Source: Micromonospora sp. PLK6-60 (GTDB lineage Bacteria; Actinomycetota; Actinomycetes; Mycobacteriales; Micromonosporaceae). Taken from it: 64,000 bases of DNA. The stretch covers positions 1-64,000 of the forward strand of contig NZ_JAIOAA010000004.1 of assembly GCF_019890675.1 (NCBI RefSeq), in the 5' to 3' direction. A model generated the notes under the pieces. The model ran no database searches. It had not been told where the DNA came from and saw nothing but the letters and a program-made list of their open reading frames with translations. This document shows positions 34,095 to 43,938 of the stretch, in pieces. Numbering within the stretch: the first letter of the stretch is position 1; every line of letters begins with the position of its first letter. A program made the translations under genes and the position numbers.

Positions 34095-34193
34095 CGCAGT
34101 CGAGCCCGAGGAGCGGGCCGGTGTTGCCCGCCCCGCAGTGGCGAGCGGACGGTGACGCAGTCGAGCCCGAGGAACGGGCCGGGGTTGCCCGCG
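34041..34193 (+). repeat. 61-bp tandem repeat at the mfd 3' end, about 2.5 copies
   Basis: Units begin GAGCCCGAGGAGCGGGCCGG at 34041, 34102 and 34163 with few differences. The first unit includes the final codons and TGA of mfd; the second copies them as non-coding DNA; the third is partial and runs into a 58-bp repeat. The region looks like a recent local duplication. Confidence 0.92.
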
Positions 34194-34251
34194 GTGTTAA
34201 CAGGGGGCCCCTGCTCTACCGCAGGCGTTAACAGGGGGCCCCGCCTTACAC
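34194..34251. repeat. 58-bp GGGGCCCC intergenic repeat, copy 4
   Basis: GTGTTAACAGGGGGCCCCTG, spacer CTCTACCGCAGGC, GTTAACAGGGGGCCCC, GCCTTACAC. The spacer differs from the other copies. It lies between mfd and the SurA-like lipoprotein gene, directly after the tandem mfd repeats. Confidence 0.9.
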
Positions 34252-34302
34252 CTGGGGTGGGCGGCGTCACAGCGCCGTGCCGGTCGTGAGAGAGTGGCCG
34301 TC

Positions 34303-35016
34303 ATGCGTGCTCGCCGTCTTCTCGCCGTCGCCACCGTGGCGGTCGGTCTCGTCGCCCTCTCCGGTTGCCGTGCCGAGCCGGGTGTCGCCGCGTACGTGGG
34401 TGACCACCGGATCACCGAGGATGCCGTCACCGGCGTCCTCGACGAGCTGAAGGGGAGTCTCCCGAGCCAGGAGCCGACCCCCGCCGGGCAGGAGTCCGAG
34501 GCGCCGGCCGGCCCGCGGCTGCCGGCCCGGTCCCAGGTGGTCAGCACCCTGGTGCTGCTCGAGGTGTGCCAGAAGCTCTCCACCGAGAAGAACTACCGGC
34601 CGCAGGGGCAGGTGCAGGCGGAGCAGGTCGCCCAGCAGTTCGGCCTGCCGGCCGACGCGACGTACTCGCAGCGGGTCGCCGAGCTGTACACCTGCCTCTC
34701 CGGGGTGCCGGCCGGCCAGTCGGTCGCGCCCACCCAGGAGGAGCTGGCCGCGTTGGTGGCGGCCGGCAAGGAGGCCGGGGCGATCCCGCCGGAGGTGACC
34801 GTGGAGCAGGCCGCCAGCCAGCTCGACGGCGACCAGCTGCGTTCCGCGCTGGCCACCCGCAACAACCTGGCCGAGGCGGTCACCGGGTACGACGTGACGG
34901 TCAACCCCCGCTACCGCCCGCTGGAGTTCCCGGTGCTCAGCTTCACCGGTGACGTGCCCGCGGTCAGCGTGCCGCTCGGCGAGTCCGGCAGCGATTCGGT
35001 GATCGACGCCCGTTGA
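34303..35016 (+). CDS. SurA-like lipoprotein upstream of mazG
   Basis: 237 residues with signal peptide and lipobox LSGC (Cys near residue 22). The mature N-terminus (AYVGDHRITEDAVTGVLDEL) resembles the SurA N-terminal chaperone region, but no parvulin prolyl isomerase domain follows. Two further Cys (LLEVCQKL and LYTCLSGV) may form a disulfide. It probably acts in protein folding at the outer membrane face. The stop overlaps the mazG TTG start as TTGA, so both are likely co-translated. The ATG is chosen over a GTG three codons upstream. Confidence 0.8.
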   Translation: MRARRLLAVATVAVGLVALSGCRAEPGVAAYVGDHRITEDAVTGVLDELKGSLPSQEPTPAGQESEAPAGPRLPARSQVVSTLVLLEVCQKLSTEKNYRPQGQVQAEQVAQQFGLPADATYSQRVAELYTCLSGVPAGQSVAPTQEELAALVAAGKEAGAIPPEVTVEQAASQLDGDQLRSALATRNNLAEAVTGYDVTVNPRYRPLEFPVLSFTGDVPAVSVPLGESGSDSVIDAR

Positions 35017-35993
35017 CCACCGCTCGGATCGTCCTGCTGGTCACCTCGCCCCGGCTGCCCGCCGGGCTGTTGACCGCCGCCGCCTGGGACGTCGTACGGT
35101 CGGCGCCGGTGCTGGCCGGCGCGGAGAGCGAGTTGACGGCGGTCCTGCGCACGGTGGGGGCCGAGGTCACGGTGCGGGCCGAGGGCGGTGCCACCCAGGC
35201 GTTGCTGGACGCGGTCGCCGCGCACGGCACGGCGGTCTGGCTGGCCGGCCCGACCGGCGACGAGGCGCTGGCCCGGGAGCTGGGGCTGCGGCTGGCCCGC
35301 GAGCCGGGCCTGGCCGAGCTGGAGCTGATGTACGGCTCGTGGGACCCGCCGGGTGCCCGGCTGCTCGACGCGGTCGCGGTGATGGACCGGCTGGCCTCGC
35401 CCGGCGGCGACCCGTGGAAGCGGTCGCAGACCCACCGCAGCCTGGCCGGCTTCCTGCTGGAGGAGTGCTACGAGGCGTACGACGCGATCAGCGCCGACGA
35501 CACCGACGCGCTCCGCGAGGAACTGGGCGACGTGCTGCTCCAGGTGCTGCTGCACGCCCGGCTCGCCGAGGAGTTGCCGGACGGGCGGCGCTGGACCGTG
35601 GACGACGTGGCCGGTGGGCTGGTCGACAAGATGGTCCGCCGCAACCCGCACGTCTTCTCCGGCGAGGAGGCCGGCTCGATCGAGGAGATCGAGGCGAACT
35701 GGGAGCGGATCAAGCGGGCCGAGAAGGTACGCGAGTCGGTGCTGGACGGCATCGCCCTGAGCCAACCCGCGCTCGCCCTGGCGGCCAAGGTGCTGGACCG
35801 GGCCGGCCGGGTCGGTCTGGCCGTCCCCCCGCCGCTGGCCGAGTCGCAGGTGGATCCGGAGGCGCGGCTCGGCGCCGGCCTGCTGGCCACCGTCGCCGCC
35901 GCGCGACAGGCCGGCCTCGACCCCGAGGCCGCCCTCCGCCGCGCCACCCTCGCGTACGCCGAAGCCGTCCGCACCGCCGAACAAACCCCCTAA
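35013..35993 (+). CDS. mazG: Nucleoside triphosphate pyrophosphohydrolase MazG
   Basis: 326 residues. Residues 1-105 are an actinobacterial N-terminal extension (MTTARIVLLVTSPRLPAGLL) resembling a worn tetrapyrrole-methylase-like domain. The MazG domain follows, with LLDAVAVMDRLASPGGDPWKR, the Mg-binding EEcyE motif (E150, E151, E154) and EELGD (E169-D173). A second, degenerate part lies near 240-320. It hydrolyses aberrant NTPs to NMP and pyrophosphate, cleaning the nucleotide pool. The TTG start overlaps the upstream lipoprotein stop. Confidence 0.92.
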   Translation: MTTARIVLLVTSPRLPAGLLTAAAWDVVRSAPVLAGAESELTAVLRTVGAEVTVRAEGGATQALLDAVAAHGTAVWLAGPTGDEALARELGLRLAREPGLAELELMYGSWDPPGARLLDAVAVMDRLASPGGDPWKRSQTHRSLAGFLLEECYEAYDAISADDTDALREELGDVLLQVLLHARLAEELPDGRRWTVDDVAGGLVDKMVRRNPHVFSGEEAGSIEEIEANWERIKRAEKVRESVLDGIALSQPALALAAKVLDRAGRVGLAVPPPLAESQVDPEARLGAGLLATVAAARQAGLDPEAALRRATLAYAEAVRTAEQTP

Positions 35994-36066
35994 CCCCCTC
36001 CCCCTCTCCCCCCACCCGTACACCCGGGCGGAGTCGTGCGGGGACAGTTTCCGTGGACGGGGTCGG

Positions 36067-36072
36067 TAGGGT
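36067..36072 (+). promoter_or_regulatory. -10 hexamer of a predicted leaderless promoter
   Basis: TAGGGT is 6 nt before the ATG of the DUF885 gene, with no Shine-Dalgarno. The same hexamer with the same layout precedes the ppx gene at 43926. Confidence 0.5.
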
Positions 36073-36078
36073 CGGCGC

Positions 36079-37698
36079 ATGGAAGCGTTTGTGCCGTTGG
36101 CGGAGCGGATCGTGGAGGCCGTGCTGGAGAGCCGGCCCGGGCTGGCCACCTCGGCCGGTGACCACCGGTTCGACGACCGGCTGCCGGACCTCTCCGCCGA
36201 CGCGGTCGCCGCCGACCGGGCGATGCTCCGGGACGCCGCCGACGCGCTCGCCGAGATCGACCCGGATTCGCTCGACGTCGACCACCAAGTGGATCACGCG
36301 CTGCTCACCAGCCTGGTCGACCGGGGGCTCTTCGAGTCCACCGAGATCCGCGCGCACGAGTGGGACCCGCTGCGGCACAACCCCGGCCCGCTGCTGCACG
36401 CCCTGCTGGCCCGCCCGTACGCGCCGGCCGAGGTGCGGCTGGCCAGCCTCGCCGGGCGACTGGCCGCCGTGCCGGACGCGCTGGCCACCGCCCGCGCGAC
36501 GCTGCGGGACATGCCCCGGGTGCACGCCGAGACGGCGGTCGGGCAGTTCACCGGCACGGCCGCGCTGATCCGGGACGAGGTGCCGGGGCTGCTCGCCGAG
36601 GCGCCGGCGCTGCACGGCACGGTGGAGCCGGCCGCCACGGCGGCCATCGCCGCGCTTGACGAGTTCGTCGCCTGGCTGCGCGGCGGCCTCGCCGCCGACG
36701 CCGGCCCCGGGCGGGATCCCCGACTGGGTCGGCGGCTGTGGGAGGCGCGGCTCTGGCACACCCTGGACACCGAGCTGCCCGCCGCCGAGGTGCAGCGGCG
36801 GGCCTGGGCCAACCTGGAGCGGGTCACCGACGAGATCCGGGCCGCCGCCGTCGAGCTGGTCGGCGGCCCGGCCGACGACGAGACGGTGCGCCGGGCGCTG
36901 GACCTGCTCGCCGCCGAACACCCCGACGACCACACCATCGTCGACCTCGCCTCGGTCACGCTGGACGAGGCGAGCGACTTCGTCCGGGCGCACGATCTGG
37001 TCACGCTGGTCGACGATCCCTGCGTGATCCAGCAGATGCCGGAGTTCGCCCGGGGCGTCGCGGTGGCGTACTGCGACTCACCGGGGCCGCTGGAGACGGC
37101 GGACGTCCCGACCTTCTACTGCATCGCGCCCACCCCGGCCGACTGGCCGGCGCACCGGGTCGAGTCGTTCTACCGCGAATACAACGACCACATGATCCGC
37201 AACCTGACCGTGCACGAGGCGATGCCCGGTCACTTCCTCCAGCTCGCCCACGCCCGCCGGTACGTCGGCGACACCCGGGTCCGGGCGTTGACCGAGTCCG
37301 GCGTGTTCATCGAGGGCTGGGCGGTGTACGCCGAGGAACTGATGGTGGACCGCGGCTTCGGCGGGCTGCCGGTGCGGTTGCAGCGGCTCAAGATGCAGCT
37401 GCGGATGACCATCAACGCGCTGCTCGACCAGCTCGTGCACTGCGACGGCATGGCGGAGGCGGACGCCATGGCGTTGATGACCGGGCGGGGCTTCCAGGAG
37501 GAGGGCGAGGCGGCGGGCAAGTGGCGCCGGGCGCTGCTCACCTCGACCCAGCTCTCCACGTACTTCGTCGGCTACAGCGAGCTGGCCGAGATCGGCGCGG
37601 CCCGGCCGGACGGGGTGCCGGTGCGCGACTGGCACGACGCGATGCTGGCCCACGACTGCCCGCCCCCACGCCACCTGCGCACCCTGCTGGAGGTGTAA
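36079..37698 (+). CDS. DUF885 family, putative zinc metallopeptidase
   Basis: 539 residues, mostly helical, no signal peptide. The HEAMPGH motif at residues 379-385 supplies a thermolysin-like HExxx(G)H metal site, and a downstream Glu in GWAVYAEELM is the likely third ligand. DUF885 proteins are related to M2/M3-type gluzincins and are thought to be cytoplasmic peptidases or hydrolases. The stop codon TAA lies inside the next 58-bp repeat (GTGTAAGG), so the last codons LEV are set by the element boundary. The leaderless start is described separately. Confidence 0.85.
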   Translation: MEAFVPLAERIVEAVLESRPGLATSAGDHRFDDRLPDLSADAVAADRAMLRDAADALAEIDPDSLDVDHQVDHALLTSLVDRGLFESTEIRAHEWDPLRHNPGPLLHALLARPYAPAEVRLASLAGRLAAVPDALATARATLRDMPRVHAETAVGQFTGTAALIRDEVPGLLAEAPALHGTVEPAATAAIAALDEFVAWLRGGLAADAGPGRDPRLGRRLWEARLWHTLDTELPAAEVQRRAWANLERVTDEIRAAAVELVGGPADDETVRRALDLLAAEHPDDHTIVDLASVTLDEASDFVRAHDLVTLVDDPCVIQQMPEFARGVAVAYCDSPGPLETADVPTFYCIAPTPADWPAHRVESFYREYNDHMIRNLTVHEAMPGHFLQLAHARRYVGDTRVRALTESGVFIEGWAVYAEELMVDRGFGGLPVRLQRLKMQLRMTINALLDQLVHCDGMAEADAMALMTGRGFQEEGEAAGKWRRALLTSTQLSTYFVGYSELAEIGAARPDGVPVRDWHDAMLAHDCPPPRHLRTLLEV

Positions 37699-37750
37699 GG
37701 AGGGGCCCCTTGTTAACGCATTCTGCATAGCAGGGGCCCCCGCTTAACAC
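37693..37750. repeat. 58-bp GGGGCCCC intergenic repeat, copy 5
   Basis: GTGTAAGGAGGGGCCCCTTG, TTAACGCATTCTGCATAGCA, GGGGCCCCCGCTTAACAC. It provides the DUF885 stop codon and lies between convergent DUF885 and nudC genes. Confidence 0.92.
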
Positions 37751-37794
37751 CCCACGCCCCCGCTTGACACCCCGCCCCCGCTTGACACCCCACG
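37737..37794. repeat. Three tandem copies of one end of the 58-bp repeat
   Basis: CCCCCGCTTAACACCCCACG, then CCCCCGCTTGACACCCCG, then CCCCCGCTTGACACCCCACG. The right end of copy 5 has been triplicated with a period of 18-20 bp. Confidence 0.88.
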
Positions 37795-37801
37795 CTGCCG
37801 G

Positions 37802-38662
37802 CTAGCTCGCCGCGACGGCGTCGATCAGCCAGCGGGAGATCGAGTACGCCGGCGGCAGCTCCGCCGGCAGCGCGTCCAACGGGAACCACCGCGCCTCGGT
37901 CAGCTCCCGCCCGTCGACCACCGGCTCCGCGTTCGGGTCGGCCGCGGTGGCGGTGAAGCCGGTGAGCAGCGTGCCCGGCCCGGACATCGCCCAGGGCTGG
38001 CTGCCGAAGTAGGCCACCCGGTCCAGGGCCAGCCCGACCTCCTCCCGGACCTCCCGGTGGGCGGCGGCCTCCAGCGTCTCGCCGGCCTCGACGAACCCGG
38101 CGACCAGCGCCCACAGCCCGGTCGGCCCGTACGAGTGGCGGACCAGCAGCAGCTCGGCGGGCCGGCTGGCTGAGGCGGCCCGGCCGGCGGGAGCAGAGCG
38201 GCCGGCGGGACCGGGCCGGGTGATCGCCACCAGCACGGCGGCGGAGAGCCGCAGCGGGACGTACAGCTGGCAGCCGGGGCAGCGCCGGGCGGTCTCGCCG
38301 GGCACGTCGGCCAGCTCGGCCCGGCAGGCCCCGCACCACCGGTGGGTACGCCGCCAGGTGATCACGGCCAGCGCGCGGCCGGCCAGCGTGGCCAGCGGTT
38401 CGGGCAGGTGGGCCGCCAGCCGGCGCCAGCTCTGCCAGTCGCCGGGCAGCGCCTCAGTGTCGGCGACGTCGGCGGCCCACGCCGGTACGCCGTCGAGCGT
38501 GCCGACCGGTACCCAGTCGGCCCGGTCGGGCAGCTCGCCGATCCGGGGGAACGCCCCGTCCGGCCCGGTCAGCAGCTTGTGCCCGGCCACCGGCAGGGCC
38601 AAATCGCCCGGCGCGGGCGGCCGGTTCGCGTCGGCCCCGGGCAGGAACCCCGCACCGTTCAT
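37802..38662 (-). CDS. nudC: NAD(H) pyrophosphatase (Nudix)
   Basis: 286 residues. The zinc ribbon is complete (C110, C113, C128, C131 in WCGACRAELADVPGETARRC and PGCQ). The Nudix box spans residues 189-211 (GFVEAGETLEAAAHREVREE). The NADH-pyrophosphatase signature SQPW follows at 221 (FGSQPWAMSGPGTLLTGF). It hydrolyses NADH to NMNH and AMP and may act on NAD-capped RNA. A family-atypical insert of about 20 residues (GPAGRSAPAGRAASAS) separates the zinc ribbon from the Nudix strand LLLVRHS. Convergent with the DUF885 gene. Confidence 0.93.
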   Translation of the reverse strand: MNGAGFLPGADANRPPAPGDLALPVAGHKLLTGPDGAFPRIGELPDRADWVPVGTLDGVPAWAADVADTEALPGDWQSWRRLAAHLPEPLATLAGRALAVITWRRTHRWCGACRAELADVPGETARRCPGCQLYVPLRLSAAVLVAITRPGPAGRSAPAGRAASASRPAELLLVRHSYGPTGLWALVAGFVEAGETLEAAAHREVREEVGLALDRVAYFGSQPWAMSGPGTLLTGFTATAADPNAEPVVDGRELTEARWFPLDALPAELPPAYSISRWLIDAVAAS

Positions 38663-38690
38663 CGGGCGTGGCCGCCGGGCCGGGCGGAGG

Positions 38691-40908
<2,218 letters not shown>

Positions 40909-40939
40909 GGCGAGAGGCTTTCGGGGGAGGGGTGTGAGG

Positions 40940-41566
40940 ATGCCGCAGCGTCGCACACCGGGGGGCCAGCGGCCCGCCCGCCGGCCGGGTCAGACCGGCC
41001 GGCCGGGCGCGGCCCGCAGCCGCACGCCGGCCCGCGACGGCAGCGTCCGCGCCGAGCCGCGCGGCACCGCCGGTCGGGCGCGGGGCGCCGAGGGCGTACG
41101 CTCCGCGAACCGCCCGGCCGCCGCCCGCCGCACCGCCGCGGGTGGCACCGTCCGGCGGCTCGCCGCACCCCAACCCCGACGGCTCACCGGGCGCGCCACC
41201 GTGCTCTTCGCGGTGCTGATCGCGCTCGCCCTGGCGTACACCTATCCGGTGCGCGTCTATCTCGACCAGCAGACCGACATCGAGCGGATGGAGGCGGCCC
41301 AGGCCGCCCAGCGCGAGCGGATCGCCGAGCTGTCGGAGCGGGCCGCCAAGTGGCGGGACGACGAGTACGTCAAGATCCAGGCCCGGGAGCGGTTCTTCAT
41401 GATCGAGCGCGGCGAGAAGATCGTGATCGTGCTCGACGACCCGGCGGGGGCCGCCCGGGACGCCGGCGCCGGCACCCACCCGGCCGGGCCCCGGACCCCG
41501 GACACCTGGTACGACACCCTGTGGTCGAGCATCCGGGCGGCGAACGACGACCGTGCCGGCGAGTGA
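40940..41566 (+). CDS. FtsB/DivIC-family septum formation initiator
   Basis: 208 residues. A long basic Arg/Ala/Pro-rich cytoplasmic tail (1-85) precedes a single transmembrane helix (TVLFAVLIALALAYTYPVRVYL) and an extracytoplasmic coiled coil (QQTDIERMEAAQAAQRERIAELSER), then the family motif KWRDDEYVKIQARERFFMIERGE. FtsB-type proteins bridge FtsL and FtsQ in the divisome. The ATG has GGGAGG 9 nt upstream; a GTG two codons earlier is possible. Same position after eno as Rv1024. Confidence 0.9.
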   Translation: MPQRRTPGGQRPARRPGQTGRPGAARSRTPARDGSVRAEPRGTAGRARGAEGVRSANRPAAARRTAAGGTVRRLAAPQPRRLTGRATVLFAVLIALALAYTYPVRVYLDQQTDIERMEAAQAAQRERIAELSERAAKWRDDEYVKIQARERFFMIERGEKIVIVLDDPAGAARDAGAGTHPAGPRTPDTWYDTLWSSIRAANDDRAGE

Positions 41567-41594
41567 CCGCGTACCAGCCGAGCACCGAGGAAAG

Positions 41595-42161
41595 ATGGGC
41601 ACCGTGACTGTCGTACCCCCGCCGGATCCGGCGGCGGATGCCGTGACCCCGCCGAGCCGGGAGCCGGCCACCGAGGCCGACCTGGCGGCGGTGGCCGCCC
41701 AGCTCGGCCGACCGCCCCGGGGCACCCGGGCGGTGGCCCACCGCTGCCCGTGCGGCCTGCCCGACGTGGTGGAGACGACGCCCCGGCTGGCCGACGGCAC
41801 ACCGTTCCCGACGCTGTTCTATCTGACCTGTCCCCGGGCCACCGCGGCGTGCAGCCGGCTGGAGTCGGCCGGGTTGATGAAGGAGATGGCGGAGCGGCTC
41901 GCCGAGGACCCGGAGCTGGCGGCCCGCTACCGGGCCGCGCACGAGGACTATCTGGCCCGGCGGGAGGCGATCGGTACGGTGCCGGAGATCGCCGGCATCT
42001 CCGCCGGTGGCATGCCGGGGCGGGTGAAGTGCCTGCACGTTCACCTCGGGCACGCGCTCGCCGCCGGGCCGGGGGTGAACCCGTTCGGCGACGAGACCCT
42101 GGCGCTGGTGGAGCAGTGGTGGGCCGCCGGCCCGTGCGTGGACGTCCCGGCGGCGCAGTGA
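41595..42161 (+). CDS. DUF501 family protein
   Basis: 188 residues, cytoplasmic. Cys residues occur in HRCPCGLPDVV, LTCPRATAACSRLE and VKCLHVHLGHALA, a pattern suggesting metal binding. The motif GMPGRVKCLHVHLGH is the DUF501 core. Function is unknown, though the family stays between ftsB and ppx in actinobacteria. The ATG follows GAGGAAAG. It ends 1 nt before the argA-type gene. Confidence 0.9.
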   Translation: MGTVTVVPPPDPAADAVTPPSREPATEADLAAVAAQLGRPPRGTRAVAHRCPCGLPDVVETTPRLADGTPFPTLFYLTCPRATAACSRLESAGLMKEMAERLAEDPELAARYRAAHEDYLARREAIGTVPEIAGISAGGMPGRVKCLHVHLGHALAAGPGVNPFGDETLALVEQWWAAGPCVDVPAAQ

Positions 42162-42162
42162 G

Positions 42163-42675
42163 ATGACCGCCGCCGACGAGATCGCCGTCCGCCGGGCCCG
42201 CACCGCCGACGTACGCGGCATCCGGCGGCTGGTCGACACCTACACCGACGATCGGCGGCTGCTCAGCAAGGCCACCGTCACGCTCTACGAGGACGTGCAG
42301 GAGTTCCGGGTGGCGGTCACCGCCGACGGGACGGTGGTGGGTTGTGGCGCCCTGCACGTGATGTGGGAGGACCTGGCCGAGATCCGTACGGTGGCGGTGG
42401 ATCCGGCGTTCCGCGGTCGCAAGCTCGGGCACCGGATCGTCGGCGAGCTGATCGACGCGGCCCGGGAGCTGGGGGTGGCCCGGATCTTCGTGCTCACCTT
42501 CGAGACCGCCTTCTTCGGCGCGTTCGGCTTCCGCGAGATCGACGGTGCGCCCGTGCCGCAGCCGGTGTACGAGCAGTTGCTGCGCTCGTACGACGAGGGT
42601 GTCGCCGAGTTCCTGGACCTGGAACGGGTCAAGCCGAACACCCTGGGCAACAGCCGGATGCTGCTGCGGCTGTGA
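42163..42675 (+). CDS. argA: GNAT-family amino-acid N-acetyltransferase (N-acetylglutamate synthase type)
   Basis: 170 residues. The acetyl-CoA loop is AVDPAFRGRKLGHRIVGELI (V/I-x-x-x-R-G-x-K/R-L-G). N-terminal IAVRRARTADVRGIRRLVDTY and the C-terminal FETAFFGAFGFREIDGAPV and KPNTLGNSRMLL match the short actinobacterial N-acetylglutamate synthase (Rv2747 type), which starts arginine synthesis. It replaces nothing in the eno-ppx order but is inserted between DUF501 and ppx. Probably co-transcribed with DUF501. Confidence 0.8.
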   Translation: MTAADEIAVRRARTADVRGIRRLVDTYTDDRRLLSKATVTLYEDVQEFRVAVTADGTVVGCGALHVMWEDLAEIRTVAVDPAFRGRKLGHRIVGELIDAARELGVARIFVLTFETAFFGAFGFREIDGAPVPQPVYEQLLRSYDEGVAEFLDLERVKPNTLGNSRMLLRL

Positions 42676-42916
42676 CCCGGCGTGCTCCGTCGGGCCGGCC
42701 GCTGCGCCGCCGAGGGGGACGGGGCCGGCGGGGTGCCCCCCGACCCCCCCCGCCGCACCCCATGGCGGCGAGGAACGGCGGCAGCCCCGTCAGCGCTGCC
42801 ACCGTCGCCCGCCGCACGTCCCCGTCCCCCTCGCCGATCCGGACGTCCACAGTGCTCAGCGTGGCACCGGCGGGGCAACCCTTTCGGTTCCGGCCGAACA
42901 GCGGCAATCTGCTCGT

Positions 42917-43906
42917 ATGCTTCGTCTCCGTCTCGGACCGGCGGACCTGTGCCGGATACGGTTCGCCGAGCGGCTGCACCCCGTCGGCATCACCCTGCTG
43001 GCCCGCCAGGCCCTCCGCGATCCGGCCGCCGCCCGTACGCTGCCGGCGCTGGCCCGGACGGACGCGGCGGCGACGGCGGCACCGGTGCGGGCGGCCGCCG
43101 CCGCGCTGGCCCAACTGCTGCCCGCCCGGGGACCGCTGCCGGACTTCCTCACCCCGCTGGCCGGGATCGAGTCGGTGCCGGCCGGCCTGGCGGCGATCCG
43201 GTCCACTCCGGCCCGGCGGATCCGGGCCGAGCTCACCGCCGCGTACGCCGACGGGCCGGCGACCCCGCTGCGCCGCCGGTTCGTCGCCGCCGACCCGGAG
43301 GTGCTGGACCTGTTCGGCCGGGCGGTACGCACCTGGTTCGACGCCGTGCTCGCCCCGCACTGGGCCGAGCTGTCCGCCACCCACCGCCACCACGTCACCG
43401 CCGCGGCGGACCGGCTGACCGGCGGGGGACTGGCGGCGCTCCTCGACGGGCTGCATCCGGACATCCGGTGGCGACCGCCGGTGCTGGAGGTCCGGACCTG
43501 GTGGAGCGGGGAGGTGTCGCCCGGCGGGGAGGGCCTGCTCCTGCTGCCCTCACCGCTGGCCGGTCCCCGGCCCCGGGTGCTCGCCGGGCCGGGCGCCCCG
43601 GTGCTGGTGGTCTATCCCGCCGCGCTGGGGTCCACCGGCGCCCGGCCGGCCACCGACCCGCTCGCCCCGCTGCTCGGGGCCACCCGGGCGGCGGTGCTGC
43701 GCCGGCTCGGGGAGGCCGGTGGGCACACCACCACCGGGCTGGCCGATGCGGTCGGCGTGGGCCTGTCCACCGTCTCGGAACACGCGGGCGCGCTGCGGGC
43801 CGCGGGGTTGATCACCACCGTCCGCGCCGGAGCGGCGGTCCGGCACCGGCTGACCCCGCTGGGCGTGCAGCTGCTCGGCGGTCCCCCCGGCGCCCTGGAC
43901 GTCTGA
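42917..43906 (+). CDS. ArsR-like winged-helix regulator with long N-terminal domain
   Basis: 329 residues. The C-terminal 80 residues form a winged HTH of ArsR type (LLGATRAAVLRRLGEAGGHT, TTGLADAVGVGLSTVSEHAG, ALRAAGLITTVRAGAAVRHR). The N-terminal 240 residues (IRFAERLHPVGITLLARQAL, FGRAVRTWFDAVLAPHW) are a conserved actinobacterial domain found before such wHTH regions and may bind a ligand. No metal-binding ELCVC motif is present. It is preceded by a 240-bp space with a C-run and no evident gene. The target is unknown. Confidence 0.82.
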   Translation: MLRLRLGPADLCRIRFAERLHPVGITLLARQALRDPAAARTLPALARTDAAATAAPVRAAAAALAQLLPARGPLPDFLTPLAGIESVPAGLAAIRSTPARRIRAELTAAYADGPATPLRRRFVAADPEVLDLFGRAVRTWFDAVLAPHWAELSATHRHHVTAAADRLTGGGLAALLDGLHPDIRWRPPVLEVRTWWSGEVSPGGEGLLLLPSPLAGPRPRVLAGPGAPVLVVYPAALGSTGARPATDPLAPLLGATRAAVLRRLGEAGGHTTTGLADAVGVGLSTVSEHAGALRAAGLITTVRAGAAVRHRLTPLGVQLLGGPPGALDV

Positions 43907-43925
43907 CGGCCGGGTGTGGCTGCCG

Positions 43926-43931
43926 TAGGGT
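43926..43931 (+). promoter_or_regulatory. -10 hexamer before ppx, predicted leaderless
   Basis: TAGGGT lies 7 nt before the GTG start with no ribosome binding site. Identical hexamer and layout precede the DUF885 gene. Confidence 0.5.
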
Positions 43932-43938
43932 TGCGGGC

